Of a stretch of 52,733 nt of DNA, positions 33,036-41,430 are shown piece after piece. The position numbers were made by a program, and so were the translations under genes. The first letter of the stretch is position 1. Every line of letters begins with the position of its first letter. The notes under the pieces are model-generated. The model searched no databases and had not been told where the DNA came from. It saw nothing but the letters and a program-made list of their open reading frames with translations. This DNA comes from Richelia sp. SL_2_1 (GTDB lineage: Bacteria; Cyanobacteriota; Cyanobacteriia; Cyanobacteriales; Nostocaceae). Where the stretch lies: positions 1 through 52,733 of the forward strand of contig JAAUSO010000027.1 in assembly GCA_012033205.1 (NCBI GenBank), written 5' to 3'.

Positions 33036-33893
33036 TTACCCATTCCCCATTCCCTTAATTCCAGTTAACAAACCAAATTTAATCAAACCACATTCATAAC
33101 CACGACTCATTAAACCCAAAGACATTGCTCCTTGAATTGTTTTCCAACCAGCACGGAGTAAACCAAAAAATGCTTGGGGAGTAAACGCCGAGTCAATTAC
33201 TATATTCCAAAAAGGTGCTACAGCTTGCGACCAATCGGCAGTACGGATATTTTGTAAAGGTAGTAGACGAGCGATCGCCTCATATTCGGGTAATGAAATT
33301 ACATAAGGTAAACAGTAAACGTCATAAATCTGGTTTAAATGCTTCTTTTCGTGGGCAGTTAAAGGCACTTGCTCTGTGGGACGATGACACCAAGTCACTA
33401 AAATCAACTTTCCTCCCGGCTTGAGTACCCGATAACATTCTTGTAAAAACCTGTTTTTATCCGGCATATGTTCGCCACTTTCCAAAGACCAAACTAAATC
33501 AAAACTATTGTCCTCAAAAGGCATATTTAAGGCATCTGCAACTTGAAAATGAGTTCTACCTTGTAAACCAAATTCCACAGCCCTCTCACAAGCTCTCCGT
33601 GCCTGTACTGGACTCAAAGTAATACCAGTTGCCGCAGCGTTAAATTTTTGCGCCAAATACAAAGAACTTCCACCGATTCCACAACCGACATCTAAAATAT
33701 TTTCAGCTTGTTGCACCTGAACCCATTGCAGCAATTCCTCAATTAAATCAATTTGTGCCTGACGACGGTCTTTTTGTTCTTTACCATCTGCACCATAATA
33801 ACCGTGGTGCATATGTTCCCCCCATATCTCTTCCCAAAGACCGGAGGAAGCATCATAAAACTGTTGAATTTGCTCGCTTAGTGTTGCACTCAT
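33036..33893 (-). CDS. Gamma-tocopherol methyltransferase-type enzyme
   Basis: A 285-residue SAM-dependent methyltransferase. FYDASSGLWEEIWGEHMHHG at the start is characteristic of gamma-tocopherol methyltransferases (VTE4) and related cyanobacterial enzymes; the SAM site is ILDVGCGIGGSSLYLA, then ITLSPVQARRA, DALNMPFEDNSFDLVWSLES and GEHMPDK. It would convert gamma- to alpha-tocopherol. Its position just upstream of homogentisate phytyltransferase makes a two-gene vitamin E unit, although 166 bp of repeats separate them. Confidence 0.88.
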   Translation of the reverse strand: MSATLSEQIQQFYDASSGLWEEIWGEHMHHGYYGADGKEQKDRRQAQIDLIEELLQWVQVQQAENILDVGCGIGGSSLYLAQKFNAAATGITLSPVQARRACERAVEFGLQGRTHFQVADALNMPFEDNSFDLVWSLESGEHMPDKNRFLQECYRVLKPGGKLILVTWCHRPTEQVPLTAHEKKHLNQIYDVYCLPYVISLPEYEAIARLLPLQNIRTADWSQAVAPFWNIVIDSAFTPQAFFGLLRAGWKTIQGAMSLGLMSRGYECGLIKFGLLTGIKGMGNG

Positions 33894-34240
33894 GAATTAA
33901 GTAATGTGTTATGACTATCGCACAATCTAAAATATATATATTGGTATACCATGTGTATTTTTAATTAAGTCAAATTAATTAAATAAACTGTTTTGTTTGG
34001 GGATGATAAACACTCAATCCGCAATAAGATGGAATAATCCAGGATACCTAACTTGGGAATTTTCAATCTAAAATCCTAAATCTACAGTCTGTAGGTCTTT
34101 TTTTAGAAGAGCAATAAACTGATCGCGTTTGGCTTTCCATTCTCAAAGCATTCATCAAGCAATAATTGCCTAGGTTTACCTAGCTTTCATATAGCAGGAT
34201 AGGAAAATCCAAAATCCAAAATCCAAAATCTAAAATCGAT
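33894..34240. other. Divergent intergenic region between the methyltransferase and ktrB genes
   Basis: 347 bp. It contains a TTGGTATACCA palindrome near 33942 and CTACAGTCTGTAG followed by a T-run near 34083, which looks like a small terminator or attenuator facing ktrB. No gene seen. Confidence 0.5.
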
Positions 34241-35575
34241 ATGACCGTCTCTCAAAAAATTTGCTTTGGCTTTTTTGCAGTAATCTCTGTAGGAACAATC
34301 CTATTATTGATGCCTTTTTCTACAGCTACTGGTACGTGGAATGACCCAATAGTGGCTTTATTTACGGCAACTTCTGCTGTTTGTGTGACGGGTTTAGCTG
34401 TAGTTGATACTGGTACTGATTTTTCCTTCTGGGGTCAATTGTGGATTATGTTACTTGCACAAGTCGGTGGGTTGGGCTACATGACATTTACAACCTTTTT
34501 AATCATGTTGACTGGGCGTAGATTTAATTTAAGACATAAAATTGCCATTCAACAATCCTTAGATAGACGAGAAATGCAGGGTAGCGGTCAAATTATTCGT
34601 TCAATTATCGCCACAACCTTATTTTTTGAAATAACGGGAATCTTTTTATTGTTGTTAGTTTTTGTCCCAGATTTTGGATGGAATAAAGGAATGTGGTTGG
34701 CAATTTTTCACAGTGTTAGTGCTTGGAATAATGCCGGTTTTAGCTTATTTCCCAATAGTTTAATTGATTATAATTCTTCCGCTATATTAGTATTAACCAT
34801 TTCCGGTTTAATTATCTTTGGCGGTATCGGATATCAAGTAATTCTAGAAATGTTTTTCTGGCTCAGCTCTCGCTTTCGCAAAACACCGCGTCATATTGTA
34901 CTATCACTTGACTATAAAGTTGCCACTAGTACAACAATATTTTTACTAATTTTAGGTACGATAGCGTTTTTTTTCGTAGAGATAAAAAATCCTAAAACTG
35001 TAGAATATTTCAATTTTCGTAGTCAATTACTAGCAGCTTTATTTCAATCTGTGACTACTAGAACCGCTGGTTTTAATAGTATAGATATTGGTAGTATGAC
35101 AACTACAGGACTATTTATTACCATTGCATTCATGTTTATTGGAGCCAGTCCCGGAGGTACTGGAGGAGGCATGAAAACAACCACTTTGAGAGTATTTAGT
35201 AGCTGTACTAAATCAATTTTGCAAGGCAAAGAAGAAGTTTTGCTCTACGAACGTCGTATTGCTATATCTTTAATTTTAAAAGCTGTTGGCGTTGTGGTTG
35301 GTTCTGTAACCGCTGTGATTATCTCTACTATTTTAATATCGATTACAGACCCTAGCTTTGATTTCATTCAAATCTTGTTTGAAGTAGTTTCAGCTTATGC
35401 AACTGTCGGACTTTCTACAGGCATAACCAGCAATATCTCTATCTGGGGTAAGTTGATATTAATTCTAACTATGTATATGGGCAGAGTTGGTGTTTTACTG
35501 TTAATGTCTGCTGTACTTGGTGACCCTAAACCTACTAGAATTCACTATCCTGAAGAAAATTTACTTGTGGGATAA
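34241..35575 (+). CDS. ktrB: KtrB/TrkH-type potassium transporter subunit
   Basis: A 444-residue membrane protein of the Trk/Ktr superfamily with four M1-P-M2 repeats. The four filter loops are visible: SAVCVTGLAVVDTG, WNNAGFSLFPNS, TRTAGFNSID and YATVGLSTGIT, each with the conserved filter Gly. GASPGGTGGGMKTTT is the gating-loop region after repeat three. The length is that of KtrB rather than TrkH. It forms the Na+-dependent or Mg-ATP-stimulated K+ uptake system with the KtrA subunit encoded 200 bp downstream. Confidence 0.92.
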   Translation: MTVSQKICFGFFAVISVGTILLLMPFSTATGTWNDPIVALFTATSAVCVTGLAVVDTGTDFSFWGQLWIMLLAQVGGLGYMTFTTFLIMLTGRRFNLRHKIAIQQSLDRREMQGSGQIIRSIIATTLFFEITGIFLLLLVFVPDFGWNKGMWLAIFHSVSAWNNAGFSLFPNSLIDYNSSAILVLTISGLIIFGGIGYQVILEMFFWLSSRFRKTPRHIVLSLDYKVATSTTIFLLILGTIAFFFVEIKNPKTVEYFNFRSQLLAALFQSVTTRTAGFNSIDIGSMTTTGLFITIAFMFIGASPGGTGGGMKTTTLRVFSSCTKSILQGKEEVLLYERRIAISLILKAVGVVVGSVTAVIISTILISITDPSFDFIQILFEVVSAYATVGLSTGITSNISIWGKLILILTMYMGRVGVLLLMSAVLGDPKPTRIHYPEENLLVG

Positions 35576-35775
35576 ATTTGAAAAAATGAGCAGTTTACAG
35601 TTCCATATCTCTAAACTGTTCGTTTACCATTTTCTATTCCCGATTTCCTATAGGTTTAATTAAACTGAAATGATAAGATAATCACAATCGGATCAAAGAA
35701 TAATTATTTATTCACAATCACAATCACCGATTTTCAAACCTAGGCAAAGGCAGCAATAATTAAGGATAATAAACT

Positions 35776-36480
35776 GTGAATCTGTCGTCATTAGGGTTTT
35801 TTCGCAACTTAAATAAAACCAATCAGCAATTTGCTGTAATTGGTTTAGGACGCTTTGGTCGTTCTGTTTGCTCAACTTTACACAAATTAGGTCATGAAGT
35901 GTTAGCAACAGATATTGATGAAAAACGTGTATCCCAAGCCTTAACAGAAGAAATAACAGGTCATGCTTTACAACTAGACTCAACAGAACCTGCTGCACTT
36001 AAAGAAGCAGGTATTCTGGAGTTTGATACCGTAATTGTCGCAATTGGTAATTATATTCAAGAAAGCATCATCACGACTTTAAATGTCAAAGAAGGTGGTG
36101 TACCGAATGTAGTCGCTAAAGCTTCTAGCGAAGTTCACTGTAAATTATTACGAAAAGTTGGTGCGGATAGAGTTGTGTTCCCCGAACATGAAGCTGGTTG
36201 TGCTTTAGCTCAACGACTAACGAAACCAGCGATATTGGATACATTTGACCTCGACCCGGAAAATAGTATTGTTGAAATAACTATCCCTAAAGAATTTCAC
36301 GGTAAAACCGTTGCAGAATTGCAACTCCGTAATCGTTATGGTTTAAACGTCATAGCTATAAGTAATAATAGTAATGGTGGAAAATTTATTATTAATCCAG
36401 ACCCCAATAAGCGTCTGTCTAAGGGTTCTGCTATGGTGGTGATTGGTCAAAATAAAGATATAGAGCGCTTACCTATTTAA
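35776..36480 (+). CDS. ktrA: KtrA-type RCK regulatory subunit
   Basis: A 234-residue cytoplasmic protein: an RCK-N Rossmann domain with AVIGLGRFGRSVCSTL and TDIDEKRV (NAD/ATP-binding GxGxxG and acidic residue) and an RCK-C (TrkA-C) domain from about residue 145 (NSIVEITIPKEFHGKTVAEL). It forms the octameric ring that gates KtrB on nucleotide binding. The start is GTG 35776 with AAGGAT upstream. Confidence 0.92.
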   Translation: MNLSSLGFFRNLNKTNQQFAVIGLGRFGRSVCSTLHKLGHEVLATDIDEKRVSQALTEEITGHALQLDSTEPAALKEAGILEFDTVIVAIGNYIQESIITTLNVKEGGVPNVVAKASSEVHCKLLRKVGADRVVFPEHEAGCALAQRLTKPAILDTFDLDPENSIVEITIPKEFHGKTVAELQLRNRYGLNVIAISNNSNGGKFIINPDPNKRLSKGSAMVVIGQNKDIERLPI

Positions 36481-36542
36481 CAGTTAACAGTTAACAGTTA
36501 ACTGATAACTGATAACTGATAACTGATAACTGATAACTGATT
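36480..36542. repeat. Heptamer arrays (ACAGTTA)n and (ACTGATA)n
   Basis: Three copies of AACAGTT then five to six of AACTGAT, filling the gap between the convergent ktrA and fasciclin genes; the first copy overlaps the ktrA stop. Confidence 0.85.
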
Positions 36543-37403
36543 TTACAAATCTGGAGGCAAAATCACGTTATCGATGACGTGAATCACTCCATTACTGGCT
36601 TTAATATCTGGTTGAACCACGGTAGCATCATTAACCTGTACTCCTGTAGCAGGGTCAACTTTAACGCTAATTGGTCCACCTTCAACGCTTTTAACTTGAC
36701 CAGATTTTAAATCGGTGGAAAGTACCTGACCTGGTACGACATGATAAGTCAATATCTTGACCAATACTTCTTTATTTTCTGGCTTTAATAAATCTTGTAC
36801 AGCATCTTGTGGTAACTTCGCAAATGCTGCATCACTAGGAGCAAAAACTGTAAAAGGTCCTTCTCCTCTCAAGGTATCTTCTAATCCTGCTGCTTTCAAA
36901 GCCTGAGTTAGCACACTAAACGAAGGATTTGACTGCGCTATGGCAATAATGTCCTGATTTTCAGTTCCTGTGGATGGTTGAGTTGGTTCGGTTTCTGCAC
37001 CCGGTACTGTTGGAGGTAACCCAGGTGTAGTTTCCGGAATTGGGGCTGGTAGTGGTGCTGGTGCTGGGACGCTTGGAGGTGTTCTATCTGGACAAGCAGC
37101 GCGGTTATAAGGACACTCATCTAAAATGCTCGGTCTAGGATTGAGCGCTCCACCGCTTTGCGCCAACAAGGTTTTACTCGGTTTACTGCTCTTTTGCGTC
37201 CCTATAGCTGCTTGATTATCGTTAGTTTCAGTACTTAGGGGAACTGTTCGACTGCGGTTATAAGGAGCCTCTGTGAAAACACTAGGACTCGGATTGAGTG
37301 CATTGTTTGCTCTGACTGGCAAACCCATCAGTAAAGAAACGCCCGTCACTCCCACAATGCCAGTTAATTTACTCAGCAAGTTGCTGTAATAGTATACCTT
37401 CAT
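36543..37403 (-). CDS. Exported fasciclin-domain protein with a duplicated N-terminal motif
   Basis: A 286-residue protein: signal peptide (about 1-32, SKLTGIVGVTGVSLLMGLPV), a low-complexity region, a Pro-rich linker (PPSVPAPAPLPAPIPETTPG), and one C-terminal FAS1 domain from about 150 (NPSFSVLTQALKAAGLEDTL, GPFTVFAPSDAAFAKLP, LVKILTYHVVPGQVLSTDL, NGVIHVIDNVILPP). FAS1 domains mediate adhesion at the cell surface. Ahead of it the motif ALNPxPSxxxExPYNR occurs twice, ALNPSPSVFTEAPYNR and ALNPRPSILDECPYNR; this repeat is not part of FAS1. Confidence 0.9.
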   Translation of the reverse strand: MKVYYYSNLLSKLTGIVGVTGVSLLMGLPVRANNALNPSPSVFTEAPYNRSRTVPLSTETNDNQAAIGTQKSSKPSKTLLAQSGGALNPRPSILDECPYNRAACPDRTPPSVPAPAPLPAPIPETTPGLPPTVPGAETEPTQPSTGTENQDIIAIAQSNPSFSVLTQALKAAGLEDTLRGEGPFTVFAPSDAAFAKLPQDAVQDLLKPENKEVLVKILTYHVVPGQVLSTDLKSGQVKSVEGGPISVKVDPATGVQVNDATVVQPDIKASNGVIHVIDNVILPPDL

Positions 37404-38015
37404 GTTGATTTCTCTGGCTTTTATTCCACACTTTACATTAAAGACTTATAACATTTTATTAGGCAAAAATCTAACCCGTAAGGTGGGATTTTTATTGCTT
37501 TATCACAATGTTGTTGATACATTCTCTGTCAAATTTGATTTAATCCAATCATCGCGATAGCTTCCCTTGCACTACGCGATCGCAATCTACTGCGACATCT
37601 CAATTTTGAGAAAGATTTCTCTGTCTGATATTTTGTATTTATTTTAACATATCAAGGTAACTATAGATATTTATCATACATTTAAGCTGAGTAGAGAAAA
37701 TAGACATAATTTAAATCTAATAAATCCCATAAATCCAGAAATGTTTTAATTCCGATAATTATTTTATTTTTATTTCAACTAACTAATTTTTTAAATCATT
37801 TGTTAAATTTATCAAAATGATGTATTAACAAATAAAACGAATTATCAAAAATCTCAAAAGCCTGAAAAACCGGAAAAACTAATTTATCAATGGTAAATGT
37901 ACATAAGTCGGGTTTTTAGTAGAAATATCTGTAACACCGTTACAACTATTATAAAAACCCGACTTCTCAATCTAAAGGTGTAATCCGTATAATTCTTCTA
38001 AATTAGTAGTCAAAG
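37404..38015. other. Intergenic region with a palindromic repeat
   Basis: 612 bp. It contains GCGATAGCTTCC...ACTACGCGATCGC near 37553-37582 (possibly another interrupted HIP1) and the AAGTCGGGTTTTTA palindrome at 37905-37965. No gene recognised. Confidence 0.55.
37905..37965. repeat. Palindromic repeat, AAGTCGGGTTTTTA family, copy 2
   Basis: The arms AAGTCGGGTTTTTA/TAAAAACCCGACTT are identical in sequence to the arms at 24474-24537, with an unrelated loop. It lies 3' of the methyltransferase gene. Confidence 0.7.
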
Positions 38016-38936
38016 CTATTTAATTACTTTGGCGATAATAGTACGATGACGGGGACTGTTAGGAGTAATTATCGGAGTTTGGAAACCAGCATTAACTAAA
38101 GCTTCTGTAATGTCTAAAGTAAAGTATTGATCTAAATAAGGTTCAGTACTTTTGAGTAAAGTAAAAACATAAGGTGGCATTTGCTGATAAGCTTTACTTT
38201 GGGGATTCATATCCATAATTGCCAAATAACCATGAGGACGCAATAATCGTCGCGCTTCTGTAAATATTTCTCTACTTGCAGATTGGGGTAATTCGTGACA
38301 AGTTAAAAAAATTGAAACTAAATCAAATGCAGCATCGGGTAAACCTGTAGATTCCGCTGCTCCATGAACCCAATTAATATTAGCTTGACGCTGTTGTGAA
38401 CGGTAGTTAGCTACTGATAGAAAATAAGCAGATAAATCTAAACCTGTAACTTTGGCTTGGGGATAAGTTTCTTGTAAAGCAAAAGTACTTAAACCGACAC
38501 CGCAAGCTAAATCTAAAATATCTTGTGGTTGGGGAATTTGTGAAAAAACAATATTGTGAAAAGAACTGCGTAATTTTGAATCTCCTGCTAATTCACCAGT
38601 TTGATTAAATAGTGTAGAGTGAACTGTCAAAGCTGCAACTTCTAATTCTAAAGCGGGTTTCCAACCGAGATTACCTTCTTCATAAGCATGGAAGGAAGTG
38701 AGATAATAATCGGGATAAGAAAGACTGGGATTTTCTACCTTCTTTATTTCACTTTCCCAATCAACAGCTTTCATTTCTTCGACTTGTTTTTTCCAAGGTA
38801 CACCAATTCTTTCTCCGCGTTTAACCATCATTTGACGGGCTTGATGTTTGGCTATACTGTACAGTGGCTTAATTTCTAATAATCCATTAATCAAGCGTGT
38901 AGATAGTGGAACAGTGTCTTTTGTCGCGATAACCAT
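38016..38936 (-). CDS. Class I SAM-dependent methyltransferase
   Basis: A 306-residue protein. An N-terminal helical part of about 130 residues (LYSIAKHQARQMMVKRGERI, SYPDYYLTSFHAYEEGNLGW) precedes a Rossmann methyltransferase domain: ILDLACGVGLSTFALQ (SAM loop), VTGLDLSAYFL, AAESTGLPDAAFDLVSIFLT, and ARRLLRPHGYLAIMDMNP. The N-terminal part occurs in a cyanobacteria/plastid methyltransferase subgroup whose substrate is not known to me. It is monocistronic. Confidence 0.85.
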   Translation of the reverse strand: MVIATKDTVPLSTRLINGLLEIKPLYSIAKHQARQMMVKRGERIGVPWKKQVEEMKAVDWESEIKKVENPSLSYPDYYLTSFHAYEEGNLGWKPALELEVAALTVHSTLFNQTGELAGDSKLRSSFHNIVFSQIPQPQDILDLACGVGLSTFALQETYPQAKVTGLDLSAYFLSVANYRSQQRQANINWVHGAAESTGLPDAAFDLVSIFLTCHELPQSASREIFTEARRLLRPHGYLAIMDMNPQSKAYQQMPPYVFTLLKSTEPYLDQYFTLDITEALVNAGFQTPIITPNSPRHRTIIAKVIK

Positions 38937-39295
38937 CAGTAATATTAACTAATTTACTTGTTGATTTTGAAATTAGGAAAAAGTGTATCTGTAAGAATAA
39001 TAAGCTTTGCAGGTAATTATTGACTAAGTTGAAAAGAATATTAATAGGGAATGGGTAATTGGTAATGGGTAATGGGTGATGGGTAATTGGTGATGGGTAA
39101 TTAAATCTGTGAAATCCCTGGTGGGGAATTGGGAATAAATCATTAAAACTGTGAATCAAGGATTAACCTTAATCCTTAACTGAACCGTATTGCGCTATCA
39201 GGTGCCTTGAAGTTGATTTTTTTAATTTTAAGCACAAGGGCTTGAAGCCATTCCCAATTACCAATTCCCAATTACCAATTACCCATTCCCCATTT
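38937..39295. other. Intergenic region filled with GGTAATG/GGTAATT repeats
   Basis: 359 bp. 39040-39100 is a run of GGGTAAT/TGGTAAT/GGTGATG heptamer-like units, and 39243-39295 an ATTACCAATTCCC-type array. No gene seen. Confidence 0.6.
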
Positions 39296-40936
39296 TTATT
39301 CTTTTGGTTTCAATGCTAATAACATTTCCATTTGTGTGAGAGATTTATTGGGACTAGTTGCGGTAACACCGATTCCGCGAATTGAGTTGAGGATTGCGGT
39401 TGTTTCTGATGTGGGTGGGGAAAAACGATTGACGAATGGGATGGCTTTTTCCATATCTATATACAAGTAACCGCCGTTTTCTTTTGGTAATGTTGCGCTG
39501 ATGCCTTGAAAAGTTTCGTTGCTGTTGAGGGGTTGAAATGATTTATCACTTAATATTTCAGCAATAGGGCTACCGAGGGCTAACAGAGCAGTATTATTAT
39601 CTAACCAACTGTGGGCTAGTAATGCACCTTGTCCGGGGATTTGCCATTCGGTGATGATTTTACCGTTGATATCTTTTTGGGCTATTTGGATTGATTGGGC
39701 TTTGGCAAGATTATCTAACTTACTCAATGTTGCTTCCGCTGTTTTGCGATCGCTAGTATGAAACAAAAATGCACCACCGAAACCAACTTGTTTTAATAAT
39801 CCTTCTTCTACAGGAATAGCAGCGATACCAAATTCCCCATCCATCCAGCCAAAAATATCTTGATCTAAGTCTAAATCGACTGATTTTAATTGTCCCCTGG
39901 CTTGTTGAAGGATGACATTAAGTTCAGGAGCGTCTTTTGCTTGTTCGACAAAAGCTGTCCACCATTTATTAATACCTCCTCCACTAATTAGAGCGATGGT
40001 ATTTTGGGGAAGTTGGGACAATACTTTACCATTAGTTTTTTCGTAGTGATATTTGACTAATTGGGAATCTAAGTTGGCGTTTGCTTTCATCCGCAATCCG
40101 CTATCATCAACACCAATACCGGCAACCACGGATTTTACCTGTTTTAACTGTTCCAAGGTTTGCGCTGGTAATCGGGTTTGCTGATTATTGGCAATTAAAT
40201 TCTTTACCATACCTGGGTAATCAGGTACATAAATTTGTGCCAAGGTATTCTCTAAATTGAGATTATTCCCCATAACTTGGGAAGCACCTGATTTACTTAA
40301 AAAAGAAGGTTCTCCTTTTGATGTGTCGATTGCTTGCTGTACTGCATTTTGAGAAGCAGAAAATAATACACGGTCATTTAAAATGGTGCTGTATGTAGAA
40401 TTTGTTGTACTTTTGGTTTCTTGAATTTTCTGACCTTTATAGTCGATTTCGGTGCTTTTAACGTCTTTTTGTTGTTTGAGTTTGTTGGCAAAATTTAAAG
40501 CTTGTACTTTGTCTTTGATTCCTACTACCATCAAGATATTCGGCTCTCCTGATGCTGAGGGACTATCTTGTACTGGTTGGTTTTTTTGTGGGGGTAATAC
40601 GGCTACCATTACACCACCAACCCAAGGTTTTAAATCTTGCTCGTAAGAAATACTATTATCACTTGACAAATTGTCATTAAAACTCTTTAAACCGGATGCG
40701 ATTATTTTTTGAGCTTCGGGAGTACCAAATTGTTCCAACTTTGACCAAACTGTTGAGTCTGTGGCAATATAAGTTGCCATCATCGCATCATCTGGAACTA
40801 GTTTGGCACTAGCGGTAGCATCGGCAATTCCTCCTGATGGTCCGCTTTTTAAGTATAAATAAGTCGCTATACCACCAACTAAAATGATACCAGCACCAAT
40901 TACCGGAATTAAAAACTGAAGCTTGAGTTTAGACAT
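39296..40936 (-). CDS. DUF3352 family protein, membrane anchored
   Basis: A 546-residue protein with an N-terminal membrane helix (LKLQFLIPVIGAGIILVGGI) and a large periplasmic-type region matching cyanobacterial DUF3352: ASAKLVPDDAMMATYIATDS, LKPWVGGVMVAVLPP, MVVGIKDKVQALNFANKL, LFGWMDGEFGIAAI-like IFGWMDGEFGIAAIPVEEG, ALLALGSPIAEIL. The family is conserved in cyanobacteria with no assigned activity. The last codons border an ATTACCA-type repeat. Confidence 0.88.
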   Translation of the reverse strand: MSKLKLQFLIPVIGAGIILVGGIATYLYLKSGPSGGIADATASAKLVPDDAMMATYIATDSTVWSKLEQFGTPEAQKIIASGLKSFNDNLSSDNSISYEQDLKPWVGGVMVAVLPPQKNQPVQDSPSASGEPNILMVVGIKDKVQALNFANKLKQQKDVKSTEIDYKGQKIQETKSTTNSTYSTILNDRVLFSASQNAVQQAIDTSKGEPSFLSKSGASQVMGNNLNLENTLAQIYVPDYPGMVKNLIANNQQTRLPAQTLEQLKQVKSVVAGIGVDDSGLRMKANANLDSQLVKYHYEKTNGKVLSQLPQNTIALISGGGINKWWTAFVEQAKDAPELNVILQQARGQLKSVDLDLDQDIFGWMDGEFGIAAIPVEEGLLKQVGFGGAFLFHTSDRKTAEATLSKLDNLAKAQSIQIAQKDINGKIITEWQIPGQGALLAHSWLDNNTALLALGSPIAEILSDKSFQPLNSNETFQGISATLPKENGGYLYIDMEKAIPFVNRFSPPTSETTAILNSIRGIGVTATSPNKSLTQMEMLLALKPKE

Positions 40937-41430
40937 TTTTTGGATTATTTTTTTTCATAAGTTGGCAGTAATGAAATAAAAAGTTAGGCATTGCTTATCT
41001 AATATCAGTTATCAGTTAAGGTTTGAGAGTCCCCTTCCTTGGTATATGGTGTTTGTTCACATAGGGAGCAACCAATATGTCATAAAGGACACGCTTTATT
41101 GATAACTGTTTACTGATTTACCTTTAATACTTCCTATTTCATTGTTTAGATTATCGGGATTTACTGATAAAATTAGTAATTCTATACACCATCGATTTCT
41201 AAATTTGGCAAAATTTACATCAACAACAATGCAATTTTGAGTAACGGTGACAAATTATTCTAATCTACATAAAAAATCTTTCCCAAAGTCTTTATACTCT
41301 AGGAAAACCATTTGAGACGTAAAATAAATAATGCGGACACGCTCTTTCTAACAGACCCCAACTGAACTCCCCATAAATGCCTTTAACCTTTAACCTTTAA
41401 CCTTTAACCTTTTACGGTCAATAGATATAG
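40937..41430. other. Divergent intergenic region before the M1 peptidase gene
   Basis: 494 bp. It contains short ATCAGTT repeats and, directly before the peptidase start, a (CCTTTAA)n array at 41383-41412. No gene seen. No ribosome site is clear for 41431. Confidence 0.5.
41383..41414. repeat. Heptamer array (CCTTTAA)n
   Basis: About four copies of ACCTTTA lying 17 bp before the aminopeptidase ATG, the reverse complement of the GGTTAAA heptamer used elsewhere. Confidence 0.8.
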
